Source of the DNA: Bacillota bacterium
GTDB taxonomy: Bacteria; Bacillota; Clostridia; Lachnospirales; Lachnospiraceae
Direction: 5' to 3'
Assembly (NCBI GenBank): GCA_023441145.1
Contig: JAEZQN010000020.1
Span: 1-7,934 of the forward strand
Length of the DNA: 7,934 nt
Positions 1-6,362 of this stretch are shown piece after piece. Position 1 is the stretch's first letter; each line of letters starts with the position of its first letter. Under the pieces are notes generated by a model, which saw only the letters and a list, made by a program, of their open reading frames with translations, did no database searches and was not told the DNA's origin. The translations under genes and the position numbers were made by a program.

Positions 1-1668
1 TGTGAATATGAAGATTTACATGAGAGAGCTACTGCTGCAAGAGAAGACGTTGTAAAATACGTGAACACGATTCAGGCTGCAGTCAACACTCAGACAGGCA
101 ATGATCTTCCAGTTTCAGCATTTACAGATTACGCAGATGGCACCATTCCAAGTGGTTCAGCAGCTTTTGAAAAACGAGGTATTGCTATTGACGTACCAAA
201 TTGGGATCCAGACAATTGTATTCAATGTAATTTCTGTGCCTATGTATGTCCTCATGCAGTAATCCGTCCTGTTGTTCTAGATGAAGAAGCTGCTAAGAAT
301 GCACCTGAGTATCCAACTCTTCCTATGACAGGACTTCCTGATTATAAATTTGCTATGACAGTATCTGTTATGGACTGTACAGGTTGTGGTAGTTGTGCTA
401 ACGTTTGTCCTGGTAAGAAGGGAGTTAAAGCTCTTACCATGCAGCCAATAGAGAGTCAGTTAGGTTCACAACCTATGGCAGACTATGCAACAAAGATTAT
501 TACACCTGCTCCTGTATTTGATAAATTCAAGGAGACTAGTGTTAAGGGTAGTCAGTTTAAGAAACCTTTAATGGAATTCTCTGGTGCGTGTGCTGGTTGT
601 GGTGAAACTCCATATGCAAGATTAATGACTCAGCTCTTTGGGGATAGAATGTATATTGCCAATGCAACAGGATGTTCCTCAATCTGGGGTGGCTCCTCAC
701 CTGCGTCTCCATATACCGTAAATAAGAAGGGGCAAGGTCCTGCTTGGGCGAACTCCTTATTTGAGGATAATGCAGAATACGGTTATGGTATGTCTCTTGC
801 ACAGAAGGCTTTAAGAGCTAGAGTTCTACAGGCAGCAGATAGTCTGCTACAGGTTGCCAAGAAGGATACTGTAAAAACTGTTCTTATGGAGTATCTTGCA
901 ACAAAAGATTCTTCAACTGCTAATGGACCTGCAACAGAAGCAATGCTTGCTGCACTCGAAGCATGTGATTGTGATAATGCAGACAGAGCGTATATATTAA
1001 AGAATAGAGATTTTGCTTCTAAAAAGTCTCAATGGATTGTTGGTGGCGATGGTTGGGCTTACGACATTGGCTTCGGTGGCTTAGATCATGTACTTGCTTC
1101 TGGACAGGACGTTAATATACTTGTATTTGATACAGAGGTATATAGTAACACTGGTGGACAGTCTTCTAAGGCTACACAGACTGGTGCTATTGCACAGTTT
1201 GCTGCTGGTGGTAAGGAAATCAAGAAGAAAGATTTGGCTTCTATCGCTATGAGCTACGGTTATGTTTATGTAGCATCCATTGCACAAGGTGCTGATTATA
1301 ATCAATGTATTAAGGCATTTATAGAGGCAGAGAGTTACCCAGGTCCTTCCATTATTATTGCATACGCTCCATGTATCTCTCATGGAATCAAAGGTGGCAT
1401 GACATTATCTCAGACAGAAGAGAAGAGAGCTGTCCAGTGTGGATACTGGAATCTGTTCCGCTTTGATCCACGTCTTGAGGAAGAAGGCAAGAACCCATTC
1501 CAGTTAGACTCTAAGGCTCCAACAGCAAACTATCAAGAATTCTTACTAAATGAGGTTCGTTATAGTAACCTTGCAAGAACAAATCCTGAAAGAGCGAAGG
1601 AACTTTTTGAAGCTGCTGAGAGAGAAGCAAAGAAGAAATACGAAGAGCTTGTTAAGAGAGCACAATAA
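1..1668 (+). CDS. nifJ: Pyruvate:ferredoxin (flavodoxin) oxidoreductase, C-terminal part (5' end outside window)
   Basis: Catalyses CoA-dependent oxidative decarboxylation of pyruvate to acetyl-CoA and CO2, passing electrons to ferredoxin in the cytoplasm of anaerobes. The reading frame is open from base 1 to the TAA at 1666-1668, giving 555 visible residues of a family usually near 1,170-1,200. The GTG at 61 is therefore internal and not a start. Visible order (residue 1 = base 1): an 8Fe ferredoxin domain with two CxxCxxCxxxCP motifs (Cys 73/76/79/83 and 126/129/132/136), then the TPP/proximal-cluster domain with CAGC (Cys 197/200), ATGC (Cys 225), the TPP-Mg motif GDGWAYDIG from residue 349 with SNTGGQ further on, and the late Cys 458 in APCISHG that completes the proximal 4Fe-4S cluster. 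All expected cluster ligands are present, so this half looks functional. It is followed by a hairpin and appears to be transcriptionally separate from the glycan genes downstream. Confidence 0.97.
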   Translation, partial: CEYEDLHERATAAREDVVKYVNTIQAAVNTQTGNDLPVSAFTDYADGTIPSGSAAFEKRGIAIDVPNWDPDNCIQCNFCAYVCPHAVIRPVVLDEEAAKNAPEYPTLPMTGLPDYKFAMTVSVMDCTGCGSCANVCPGKKGVKALTMQPIESQLGSQPMADYATKIITPAPVFDKFKETSVKGSQFKKPLMEFSGACAGCGETPYARLMTQLFGDRMYIANATGCSSIWGGSSPASPYTVNKKGQGPAWANSLFEDNAEYGYGMSLAQKALRARVLQAADSLLQVAKKDTVKTVLMEYLATKDSSTANGPATEAMLAALEACDCDNADRAYILKNRDFASKKSQWIVGGDGWAYDIGFGGLDHVLASGQDVNILVFDTEVYSNTGGQSSKATQTGAIAQFAAGGKEIKKKDLASIAMSYGYVYVASIAQGADYNQCIKAFIEAESYPGPSIIIAYAPCISHGIKGGMTLSQTEEKRAVQCGYWNLFRFDPRLEEEGKNPFQLDSKAPTANYQEFLLNEVRYSNLARTNPERAKELFEAAEREAKKKYEELVKRAQ

Positions 1669-1688
1669 CATTAAATAAGTATCTTATT

Positions 1689-1740
1689 AGGACTCCTTAT
1701 AGGATGGCTAGGTGGACATCTACCTCCTATAAGGAGTCCT
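1689..1740 (+). terminator. Long inverted repeat after nifJ, probable intrinsic terminator
   Basis: The 16 bases at 1689-1704 (AGGACTCCTTATAGGA) are perfectly complementary to 1725-1740 (TCCTATAAGGAGTCCT). A short inner stem is possible between 1711-1715 and 1720-1724, with one G-U pair. It begins 21 bases after the nifJ stop and sits between nifJ and the promoter of the next operon, as a terminator would. The run following the stem (TTGTCT) is only weakly T-rich, so it may terminate poorly or act instead to stabilise the mRNA 3' end. Confidence 0.6.
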
Positions 1741-1793
1741 TTGTCTAGAATCTGAAGATTATGTGAACAATGGAGTAAAAGGTCTTTATTTGC

Positions 1794-1822
1794 TTGACAG
1801 TAAAACCGTATATCAGTAAAAT
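1794..1822 (+). promoter_or_regulatory. Sigma-A-type promoter of the glycan operon
   Basis: A perfect -35 box TTGACA (1794-1799) is followed, after exactly 17 bases, by TAAAAT (1817-1822), a five-of-six match to the -10 consensus. Transcription would start near 1829, leaving a leader of about 50 bases before the GtrB-type gene. The leader opens with a weak hairpin (CAGATT 1828-1833 against AATCTG 1844-1849) and ends in AGGAGG (1866-1871), six bases before the ATG. No operator or riboswitch is recognisable. Confidence 0.7.
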
Positions 1823-1877
1823 TATAGCAGATTAGACAAAATGAATCTGTCAAATAGCGGATAGTAGGAGGAGAAGG

Positions 1878-2840
1878 ATGGTAACGTTATATATAGTTAT
1901 ACCATGCTATAATGAAGAAGAAGTTCTTCCGGAGACTTCCAGACGAATGAAAGATAAAATGGCATCCCTAGAACAACAGCAAAAGATTTCAGGGAAAAGT
2001 AGGGTTGTATTTGTAGATGATGGTTCTAAGGATAGAACCTGGGAAATGATTGAAGAGTTACATCAGCAGGATGAGTTATTTTCTGGAGTAAAGCTTTCTA
2101 GAAATCGTGGTCACCAGAATGCGCTTCTAGCAGGCTTAAGTACAGTATCTGGATTGGCTGATGCTTATATCTCAATGGATGCGGATTTGCAAGATGATAT
2201 CAATGCAATCGATGGCTTTTTAGAGGAGTTTTCTAAGGGAAATGAAGTGGTTTACGGGGTTCGTAGCGCTCGAAAGAAAGATACCTTCTTTAAGAAGTTT
2301 ACAGCAGAGGTGTTTTACAAAATAATGAATCGCATGGGAGCAGAGGTTGTCTTTAACCATGCAGATTATCGTCTGTTAAGTGATCGAGCCCTCAAAGGGT
2401 TATTAGATTTTAAAGAAGTAAATCTCTTTTTAAGAGGTATCGTTCCTATGGTGGGCTTTAAGAGCTCTAAGGTATATTATGAAAGAAATGAACGATTTGC
2501 AGGAGAGAGTAAGTATCCATTAAAGAAAATGATTGCCTTTGCTACTCAAGGCATTACATCTCTTAGCATAAAACCGATACGTATGATTATTACTTTGGGA
2601 TTTGTAACCTTTTTAATTAGTATTGCCATGCTAATTTACTTTTTGGTTCGTCATTTTACAGGCAATACAGTAAGTGGATGGACAAGTATTATCATTTCCA
2701 TCTGGGCACTTGGTGGCCTTCAATTATTGGCTATTGGCGTAATTGGAGAGTATATTGGTAAAGTGTACTTAGAGACAAAAAATAGACCAAGGTTTATTAT
2801 AGATCAGTTCCTAAACACAGAAGAGCAAGAAAAACAGTAA
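1878..2840 (+). CDS. GtrB/DPM1-like polyprenyl-phosphate glycosyltransferase (GT2 family)
   Basis: Predicted to transfer a sugar from a nucleotide donor to undecaprenyl phosphate at the inner face of the membrane, the first step of a GtrA/GtrB-type glycan-decoration pathway. The 320-residue length is typical. The GT-A domain has PCYNEE (9-14), VDDGSKDRT (46-54), NRGHQNA (76-82) and the metal/nucleotide-binding DADLQDD (101-107), then the RFAGESKYPLKK stretch (206-217) common in this group. Two C-terminal membrane helices lie at about 235-258 and 268-292, followed by the EYIGKVYLETKNRPRF tail seen in GtrB/CsbB/YkcC proteins. The ATG start has AGGAGG six bases upstream. It is the first gene after the promoter, 14 bases ahead of glf and two genes ahead of a GtrA protein. 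Known GtrB proteins use UDP-glucose or related donors; the donor here cannot be read from sequence. The neighbouring glf makes UDP-Galf a candidate (inference). Confidence 0.9.
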   Translation: MVTLYIVIPCYNEEEVLPETSRRMKDKMASLEQQQKISGKSRVVFVDDGSKDRTWEMIEELHQQDELFSGVKLSRNRGHQNALLAGLSTVSGLADAYISMDADLQDDINAIDGFLEEFSKGNEVVYGVRSARKKDTFFKKFTAEVFYKIMNRMGAEVVFNHADYRLLSDRALKGLLDFKEVNLFLRGIVPMVGFKSSKVYYERNERFAGESKYPLKKMIAFATQGITSLSIKPIRMIITLGFVTFLISIAMLIYFLVRHFTGNTVSGWTSIIISIWALGGLQLLAIGVIGEYIGKVYLETKNRPRFIIDQFLNTEEQEKQ

Positions 2841-2854
2841 TCGGAGGAACTTAG

Positions 2855-3973
2855 ATGTACGATTATCTCATTGTTGGAGCAGGTTTATTTGGTGCCGTAT
2901 TTGCCCATGAGGTCAACAAACAGGGAAAAAAATGTCTGGTTATTGATAAACGTAACCACCTAGCAGGCAATATTTATACCACAGAAGAGGATGGAATACA
3001 GGTTCATCGCTATGGGGCTCACATTTTCCATACAAATAATAAGGAAGTATGGGATTTTGTGAACCAGTTTGTAGAGTTTAATCGTTTTACCAATTCTCCG
3101 GTTGCCAATTATAAAGGAAAACTATATAACTTACCATTTAACATGAATACCTTTTATGCTCTTTGGGGGGTAACTACTCCAGAGGAAGCCAGGCAAAAGA
3201 TTAATGAGCAAAGAAGTCTAGCACCTTCAGAGCCTAGAAATTTAGAGGAACAAGCCATTAGTCTAGTAGGCCACGATATTTATGAAAAGTTAATTAAGGG
3301 ATACACGGAAAAACAGTGGGGAAGACCTTGCAAGGAGCTTCCTGCTTTTATCATAAAAAGACTTCCTGTGCGCTACACCTTTGATAATAACTATTTTAAT
3401 GATCGTTATCAAGGAATACCAACAGAAGGCTATACCAAGCTGGTAGAGAGACTTCTTGAGGGTACTGAGGTGTGGCTTTCTAAGGATTACTATGATAATC
3501 GAGTGTATTATAATTCCTTAGCAGATAAAGTAATCTTTACAGGAGCCATCGATCAATTCTACGATTACTGTTATGGTGAGCTAGAGTATCGTAGTTTGCA
3601 TTTTGAAACCGAGAGATTAGAAATGGACAATTACCAAGGGAATGCAGTAGTCAACTATACGGAGTACGAGGTTCCTTATACCAGAATTATTGAGCATAAA
3701 TTTTTTGATACCTCTGATACTGACCATACCATTATTACAAAAGAATATCCAAAGACATGGAGAAGTGGGGATGAGCCTTATTATCCAGTGAATGATGATG
3801 TAAATAATGCTTTATATGAGAAGTACTGTGCCCTTGCTAAGAAGGAGGACAAGGTACATTTTTGTGGTCGTCTTGGAGATTACCGTTATTACGATATGCA
3901 TCATGTTGTAGAGAAGGCACTTACCCTTGCCAAAGTGGAATGTGGTGCCAAGGAGCAGAAAGTTGGGGTTTAG
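2855..3973 (+). CDS. glf: UDP-galactopyranose mutase
   Basis: FAD-dependent ring contraction of UDP-galactopyranose to UDP-galactofuranose, the donor for Galf-containing surface glycans; cytoplasmic. The 372 residues match the usual bacterial length (about 365-390). The N-terminal FAD motif is VGAGLFG (7-13) with acidic/basic VIDKRNHLAGN (29-39). Family signatures follow: HRYGAHIFHTNNKEVW (51-66), EKQWG (152-156), LPVRYTFDNNYFNDRYQG (170-187), YTRIIEHK (275-282) and the C-terminal FAD-binding HFCGRLGDYRYYDMHH (335-350). Arg173 and Arg277 sit where the two active-site arginines of characterised bacterial UGMs lie (by motif alignment), and the protein appears intact. GGAGG at 2843-2847 is seven bases before the ATG. 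The 3' end overlaps the next gene by 11 bases, so co-translation with the GtrA protein is likely. Its position between gtrB-like and gtrA-like genes suggests that Galf is the sugar they handle. Confidence 0.97.
   Translation: MYDYLIVGAGLFGAVFAHEVNKQGKKCLVIDKRNHLAGNIYTTEEDGIQVHRYGAHIFHTNNKEVWDFVNQFVEFNRFTNSPVANYKGKLYNLPFNMNTFYALWGVTTPEEARQKINEQRSLAPSEPRNLEEQAISLVGHDIYEKLIKGYTEKQWGRPCKELPAFIIKRLPVRYTFDNNYFNDRYQGIPTEGYTKLVERLLEGTEVWLSKDYYDNRVYYNSLADKVIFTGAIDQFYDYCYGELEYRSLHFETERLEMDNYQGNAVVNYTEYEVPYTRIIEHKFFDTSDTDHTIITKEYPKTWRSGDEPYYPVNDDVNNALYEKYCALAKKEDKVHFCGRLGDYRYYDMHHVVEKALTLAKVECGAKEQKVGV
3950..3955 (+). promoter_or_regulatory. Ribosome binding site deciding the GtrA-family start
   Basis: AAGGAG lies inside the last codons of glf, seven bases before the TTG at 3963. 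The more upstream in-frame starts (TTG 3927, GTG 3942, GTG 3945) have no comparable site at proper spacing, so TTG 3963 is preferred. The later TTG at 3975 would be 19 bases from it and is less likely. Confidence 0.55.
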
Positions 3974-4406
3974 ATTGAAGAAAGCAATTCAGTTTGGGAT
4001 AACTATATATAGAAAATACAGGGAACAGATTTCCTACTTATTTTTTGGTGGTTGTACAACCTTAGTTAATCTAGCAACCTATTTCCTACTCACTAGATTA
4101 GCTGGTACGGGAGAGTCCCTTGCCACGGTAATAGGACAGCTTCTTTCTATTACCTTTGCTTATGTTACGAATAAAATATGGGTGTTTGAAAGTAAGACAA
4201 GCAATGGGAAAGAACTGATTAAGGAAATGGTATCCTTCTATGGATGTCGGGGAGCTACCTTTCTATTAGATTTATTTATTGTGACCAAGTTGTTTATTGA
4301 GATCTTGGGCTATCCTGATGTACCAGTTAAGATCATTGGGAATGTGGCAATTATTTTGTTGAATTATTTATTTAGTAAGCTTTGGATTTTTAGTAAGAAG
4401 AAGTAG
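3963..4406 (+). CDS. GtrA-family membrane protein (putative polyprenyl-phosphate-sugar flippase)
   Basis: GtrA-like proteins are small four-helix membrane proteins proposed to flip undecaprenyl-phosphate-linked sugars across the membrane. From TTG 3963 the product is 147 residues, usual for the family. Hydrophobic helices lie at about 24-44, 53-75, 95-115 and 120-142. Family-type features include YLFFGGCTTLVN (25-36), the AYVTNKIWVFE stretch (66-76) after helix 2 and the C-terminal NYLFSKLWIFSKKK (134-147). The start is inferred: a TTG with AAGGAG seven bases upstream, overlapping glf by 11 bases. An in-frame TTG at 3927 would add 12 residues. With the GtrB-type gene two places upstream it makes the usual GtrA/GtrB pair, here interrupted by glf. 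No GtrC-type multi-pass glycosyltransferase that would use the flipped donor is seen in the window. Confidence 0.87.
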   Translation: MGFRLKKAIQFGITIYRKYREQISYLFFGGCTTLVNLATYFLLTRLAGTGESLATVIGQLLSITFAYVTNKIWVFESKTSNGKELIKEMVSFYGCRGATFLLDLFIVTKLFIEILGYPDVPVKIIGNVAIILLNYLFSKLWIFSKKK

Positions 4407-4410
4407 TGCC

Positions 4411-4439
4411 TTTACTACCAATAGTAAGTATGTTATCAT
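4411..4439 (+). promoter_or_regulatory. Possible weak internal promoter before the TagF-like gene
   Basis: TTTACT (4411-4416) and TATCAT (4434-4439) are spaced by 17 bases and match the -35 and -10 consensus at four and five of six positions. They lie in the 62-base gap after the GtrA gene, the largest gap within the operon. Transcription would begin near 4446, after the alternative TTG start (4442) and before the preferred ATG (4469). Such matches are common by chance in AT-rich DNA. Confidence 0.22.
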
Positions 4440-4452
4440 AATTGCTAGAATT

Positions 4453-4459
4453 AAGAGGG
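4453..4459 (+). promoter_or_regulatory. Ribosome binding site deciding the TagF-like start
   Basis: AAGAGGG is nine bases before ATG 4469. An in-frame TTG at 4442 has no purine-rich site upstream, so the 370-residue version starting at 4469 is preferred over a version nine residues longer. Confidence 0.55.
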
Positions 4460-4468
4460 AAATGTAGA

Positions 4469-5581
4469 ATGATAGGTTTTAAGATAAAACAGATAATAAA
4501 AATGACGTTTCAAAATGGAATTCTTCCTGTCATTTACTGGGTTTTTAGTAGAGGGAAAATCAATAATCAGCTAGTGGTATTTGCAGATGCACACCATGAT
4601 ACTATTCCATATAGTATGGAAGAGATGCATGAACGCATGGTGGAACTAGGATATGAAGTGGTATCCTGTTGTATTAATTATAAGAAGAGCTCTGCCTTTA
4701 CTATATTTACCAGTATATGGAGATTTATGAAAATATACGGAAAGGCAAGATATGTATTTATCTGTGATAACTTCTTACCGGTGAGTTCTTGTAAGAAAAG
4801 GAAAGAAACTGAGGTAATTCAGCTCTGGCATGCAGGTGGTGTATTAAAGAAATTTGCTTATGATACCCAAAGAGATATTCCTAAGTATTATAAAGGAAAT
4901 GTATTTAAGAATTATACCTTGGTGACCGTCAGTGCAGAAGTGTGTCGAGAGGCTTACATTAGTGCTATGAGGACAGCTCCGGAGTATGTGAAGGCCACTG
5001 GTTTAAGCAGAACAGATCGTTTCTTTAGAGAAGATTATAGTAAGCAGTGTAAAGAGGAATTCTATGCTCTATTTCCTGAAGCAAAGGGAAAGAAGCTGGT
5101 ACTTTGGGCACCTACCTTTAGGGGTAACGCTGCCAATCCTGAGTTGGTTGGCTTAGAGGATATTAAAAAGCTACAGAATGAACTAGGAGAGGAATGGTTT
5201 GTAATTATTAAAGTACATCCTCATATGGATAATATTCAGAGGATATCTAATTGTGAGATTGAGACAGAACGTCTCCTTCCAGTAATTGATGTACTTATTT
5301 CAGACTACTCATCCGTAATTTATGATTTTATTCTATTAGACAAGCCATTGGTGCTTTATGTACCTGATTTGCAATACTATATAGATAATAATGAATTATA
5401 TATTGATTTTCATGAAATGCCGGGTATAATAGTGAAAGAGTTCTGTGAATTGGCAAAGAATGTTATCACTGAATATTCCACATGTAATATGGAGAAAATT
5501 AAGGTATTTAGAGAGACCTATATGCAAGCGTGCGATGGTCAGTCAACAGAAAGAATATTGAAAACTATTGCAGCGATATAA
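4469..5581 (+). CDS. CDP-glycerol glycerophosphotransferase-family protein (TagB/TagF-like polyol-phosphate transferase)
   Basis: Members transfer glycerol-phosphate or ribitol-phosphate from the CDP-polyol to a lipid-linked acceptor at the inner membrane face during teichoic acid or capsule synthesis. From ATG 4469 it has 370 residues, essentially the catalytic domain alone with a short N-terminal segment containing a hydrophobic stretch (about 17-27). Visible signatures: VIQLWHAGGVLKKFAYD (116-132) with His121, VTVSAEVCREAY (152-163), ATGLSRTDRFF (176-186), KKLVLWAPTFRGN (208-220), IIKVHPHM (246-253) with His250, and VLISDYSSVIYDFILLDKPLVLY (275-297). His121 and His250 correspond by motif to the two catalytic/phosphate-binding histidines of TagF. 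The tail DGQSTERI (356-363) is family-typical. The many TagF proteins that carry HGTPLK have HAGGVLKK here. The cytidylyltransferase gene 43 bases downstream plausibly makes its CDP-activated substrate. Glycerol, ribitol or another polyol cannot be distinguished by eye, nor can single-unit (TagB-like) from polymerising (TagF-like) activity. Confidence 0.9.
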   Translation: MIGFKIKQIIKMTFQNGILPVIYWVFSRGKINNQLVVFADAHHDTIPYSMEEMHERMVELGYEVVSCCINYKKSSAFTIFTSIWRFMKIYGKARYVFICDNFLPVSSCKKRKETEVIQLWHAGGVLKKFAYDTQRDIPKYYKGNVFKNYTLVTVSAEVCREAYISAMRTAPEYVKATGLSRTDRFFREDYSKQCKEEFYALFPEAKGKKLVLWAPTFRGNAANPELVGLEDIKKLQNELGEEWFVIIKVHPHMDNIQRISNCEIETERLLPVIDVLISDYSSVIYDFILLDKPLVLYVPDLQYYIDNNELYIDFHEMPGIIVKEFCELAKNVITEYSTCNMEKIKVFRETYMQACDGQSTERILKTIAAI

Positions 5582-5624
5582 AAGGTTGCTAATGAATAGT
5601 TCGATTTAACAAAGGAGGATTATT

Positions 5625-6362
5625 ATGGTTTCAGCTATGATTTTTGCAGGTGGAGTTGGAGAAAGAATGAAATCTGCAGACATACCAAAGCAGTTTTTAG
5701 AGATAGAAGGTAAACCTATTATTATAAGAACTCTGGAACATTTCTCAAATCATCCAGAGGTGGATGCCATTGTGATATCCTGTATTGGTACATGGATTGA
5801 TGTATTAAAGGAGCACATTAAGAAATTCAATATTCAAAAGGTAGTGGATATTGTTCCAGGTGGATCTAATGGACACGAATCCATTCATAACGGATTAGTT
5901 CGTGTGCAGGAGTATTCCAAACCAGAAGACATCGTTCTTATCTGTGATGGTGTTCGCCCAATCTTAACAGAAGAGTTAATCTCTAATTGTATTGCTGATA
6001 CTAGACAGTATCAATCCGCAGTACCTGTAACACCAAGTATTGATTCTGTTTTATATAGCGAAGATGGTATTATGTGTGGGAAGAGCTTTGTAAGAAGCAC
6101 TACCTATATTACACAAGCTCCTCAAGGTTATACTATGGAGAAAATTATGTGGGCTCATGACGAGGCAGAGCGTAGAGGAATCACAAGCCCAACTTCTTCT
6201 AGTGAACTATTAATTGAGTTAGGAGAACAGGTACACATCTTTACTGGAATCCGTGATAATATCAAGGTAACTACTCCAGAAGATTTGCATGTACTTCGTG
6301 CAACACAATACTATACCCATTTTAAAAACTTTGCGAAGGAAGAGTTGAAGTATGGAATCTAG
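5625..6362 (+). CDS. IspD/TarI-family cytidylyltransferase, probably making a CDP-polyol or CDP-sugar
   Basis: The family joins CTP to methylerythritol-4-P (IspD) or ribitol-5-P (TarI). The 245-residue length is normal. CTP-binding motif AGGVGERM (8-15) with Arg14 is followed by PKQF (21-24) with Lys22; then GGSNGHESIHNGL (79-91), ICDGVRPIL (106-114) with Asp108, FVRSTTYITQAPQGY (155-169) with Arg157, and the C-terminal DNIKVTTPEDL (211-221) with Lys214. The CTP-handling residues thus look complete. Two substrate-side features differ from IspD/TarI as I know them: the Arg usual after GGxx is Gly83, and the usual T-D-E/D-A stretch reads ITSPTSSSELL (186-196). Placement next to a TagF-like transferase and before an SDR favours surface-polymer precursor synthesis over isoprenoid synthesis. 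A very strong AAAGGAGG (5611-5618) lies six bases before the ATG. The stop overlaps the next gene by 11 bases. TarI with ribitol-5-P is the simplest reading, but no TarJ reductase is visible, so the substrate is left open. Confidence 0.85.
   Translation: MVSAMIFAGGVGERMKSADIPKQFLEIEGKPIIIRTLEHFSNHPEVDAIVISCIGTWIDVLKEHIKKFNIQKVVDIVPGGSNGHESIHNGLVRVQEYSKPEDIVLICDGVRPILTEELISNCIADTRQYQSAVPVTPSIDSVLYSEDGIMCGKSFVRSTTYITQAPQGYTMEKIMWAHDEAERRGITSPTSSSELLIELGEQVHIFTGIRDNIKVTTPEDLHVLRATQYYTHFKNFAKEELKYGI

Noticed and set aside
61..63. GTG as a possible start of the pyruvate:ferredoxin oxidoreductase gene
   Set aside because: The frame is open to base 1 and the protein family continues well upstream of this point; there is no ribosome binding site before it.
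557..802. Minus-strand open frame of 81 codons inside nifJ
   Set aside because: It lies opposite a conserved catalytic domain, has no recognisable protein features and is explained as a shadow of the real gene.
1081..1383. Minus-strand open frame of 100 codons inside nifJ
   Set aside because: It is opposite the TPP-binding domain, and its composition is odd and without motifs; it is a shadow frame.
1748..1849. Repeated GAATCTG heptamer (1748-1754 and 1843-1849) flanking the promoter as an operator
   Set aside because: Two seven-base matches in about 100 bases of AT-rich DNA are weak evidence, and they correspond to no regulator site known to me.
1671..1853. Minus-strand open frame of 60 codons across the intergenic region
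   Set aside because: It starts with TTG, spans the inverted repeat and the promoter, and shows no domain or convincing ribosome binding site.
4402..4418. Small inverted repeat (GTAGT/ACTAC) at the end of the GtrA gene as a terminator
   Set aside because: The stem is only five base pairs with no T-run after it, and the downstream gene appears to belong to the same operon.
5625..6362. Housekeeping IspD of the methylerythritol phosphate pathway
   Set aside because: Operon context (TagF-like before, SDR after) and loss of the usual Arg after GGxx argue against it, though family membership alone cannot exclude it.
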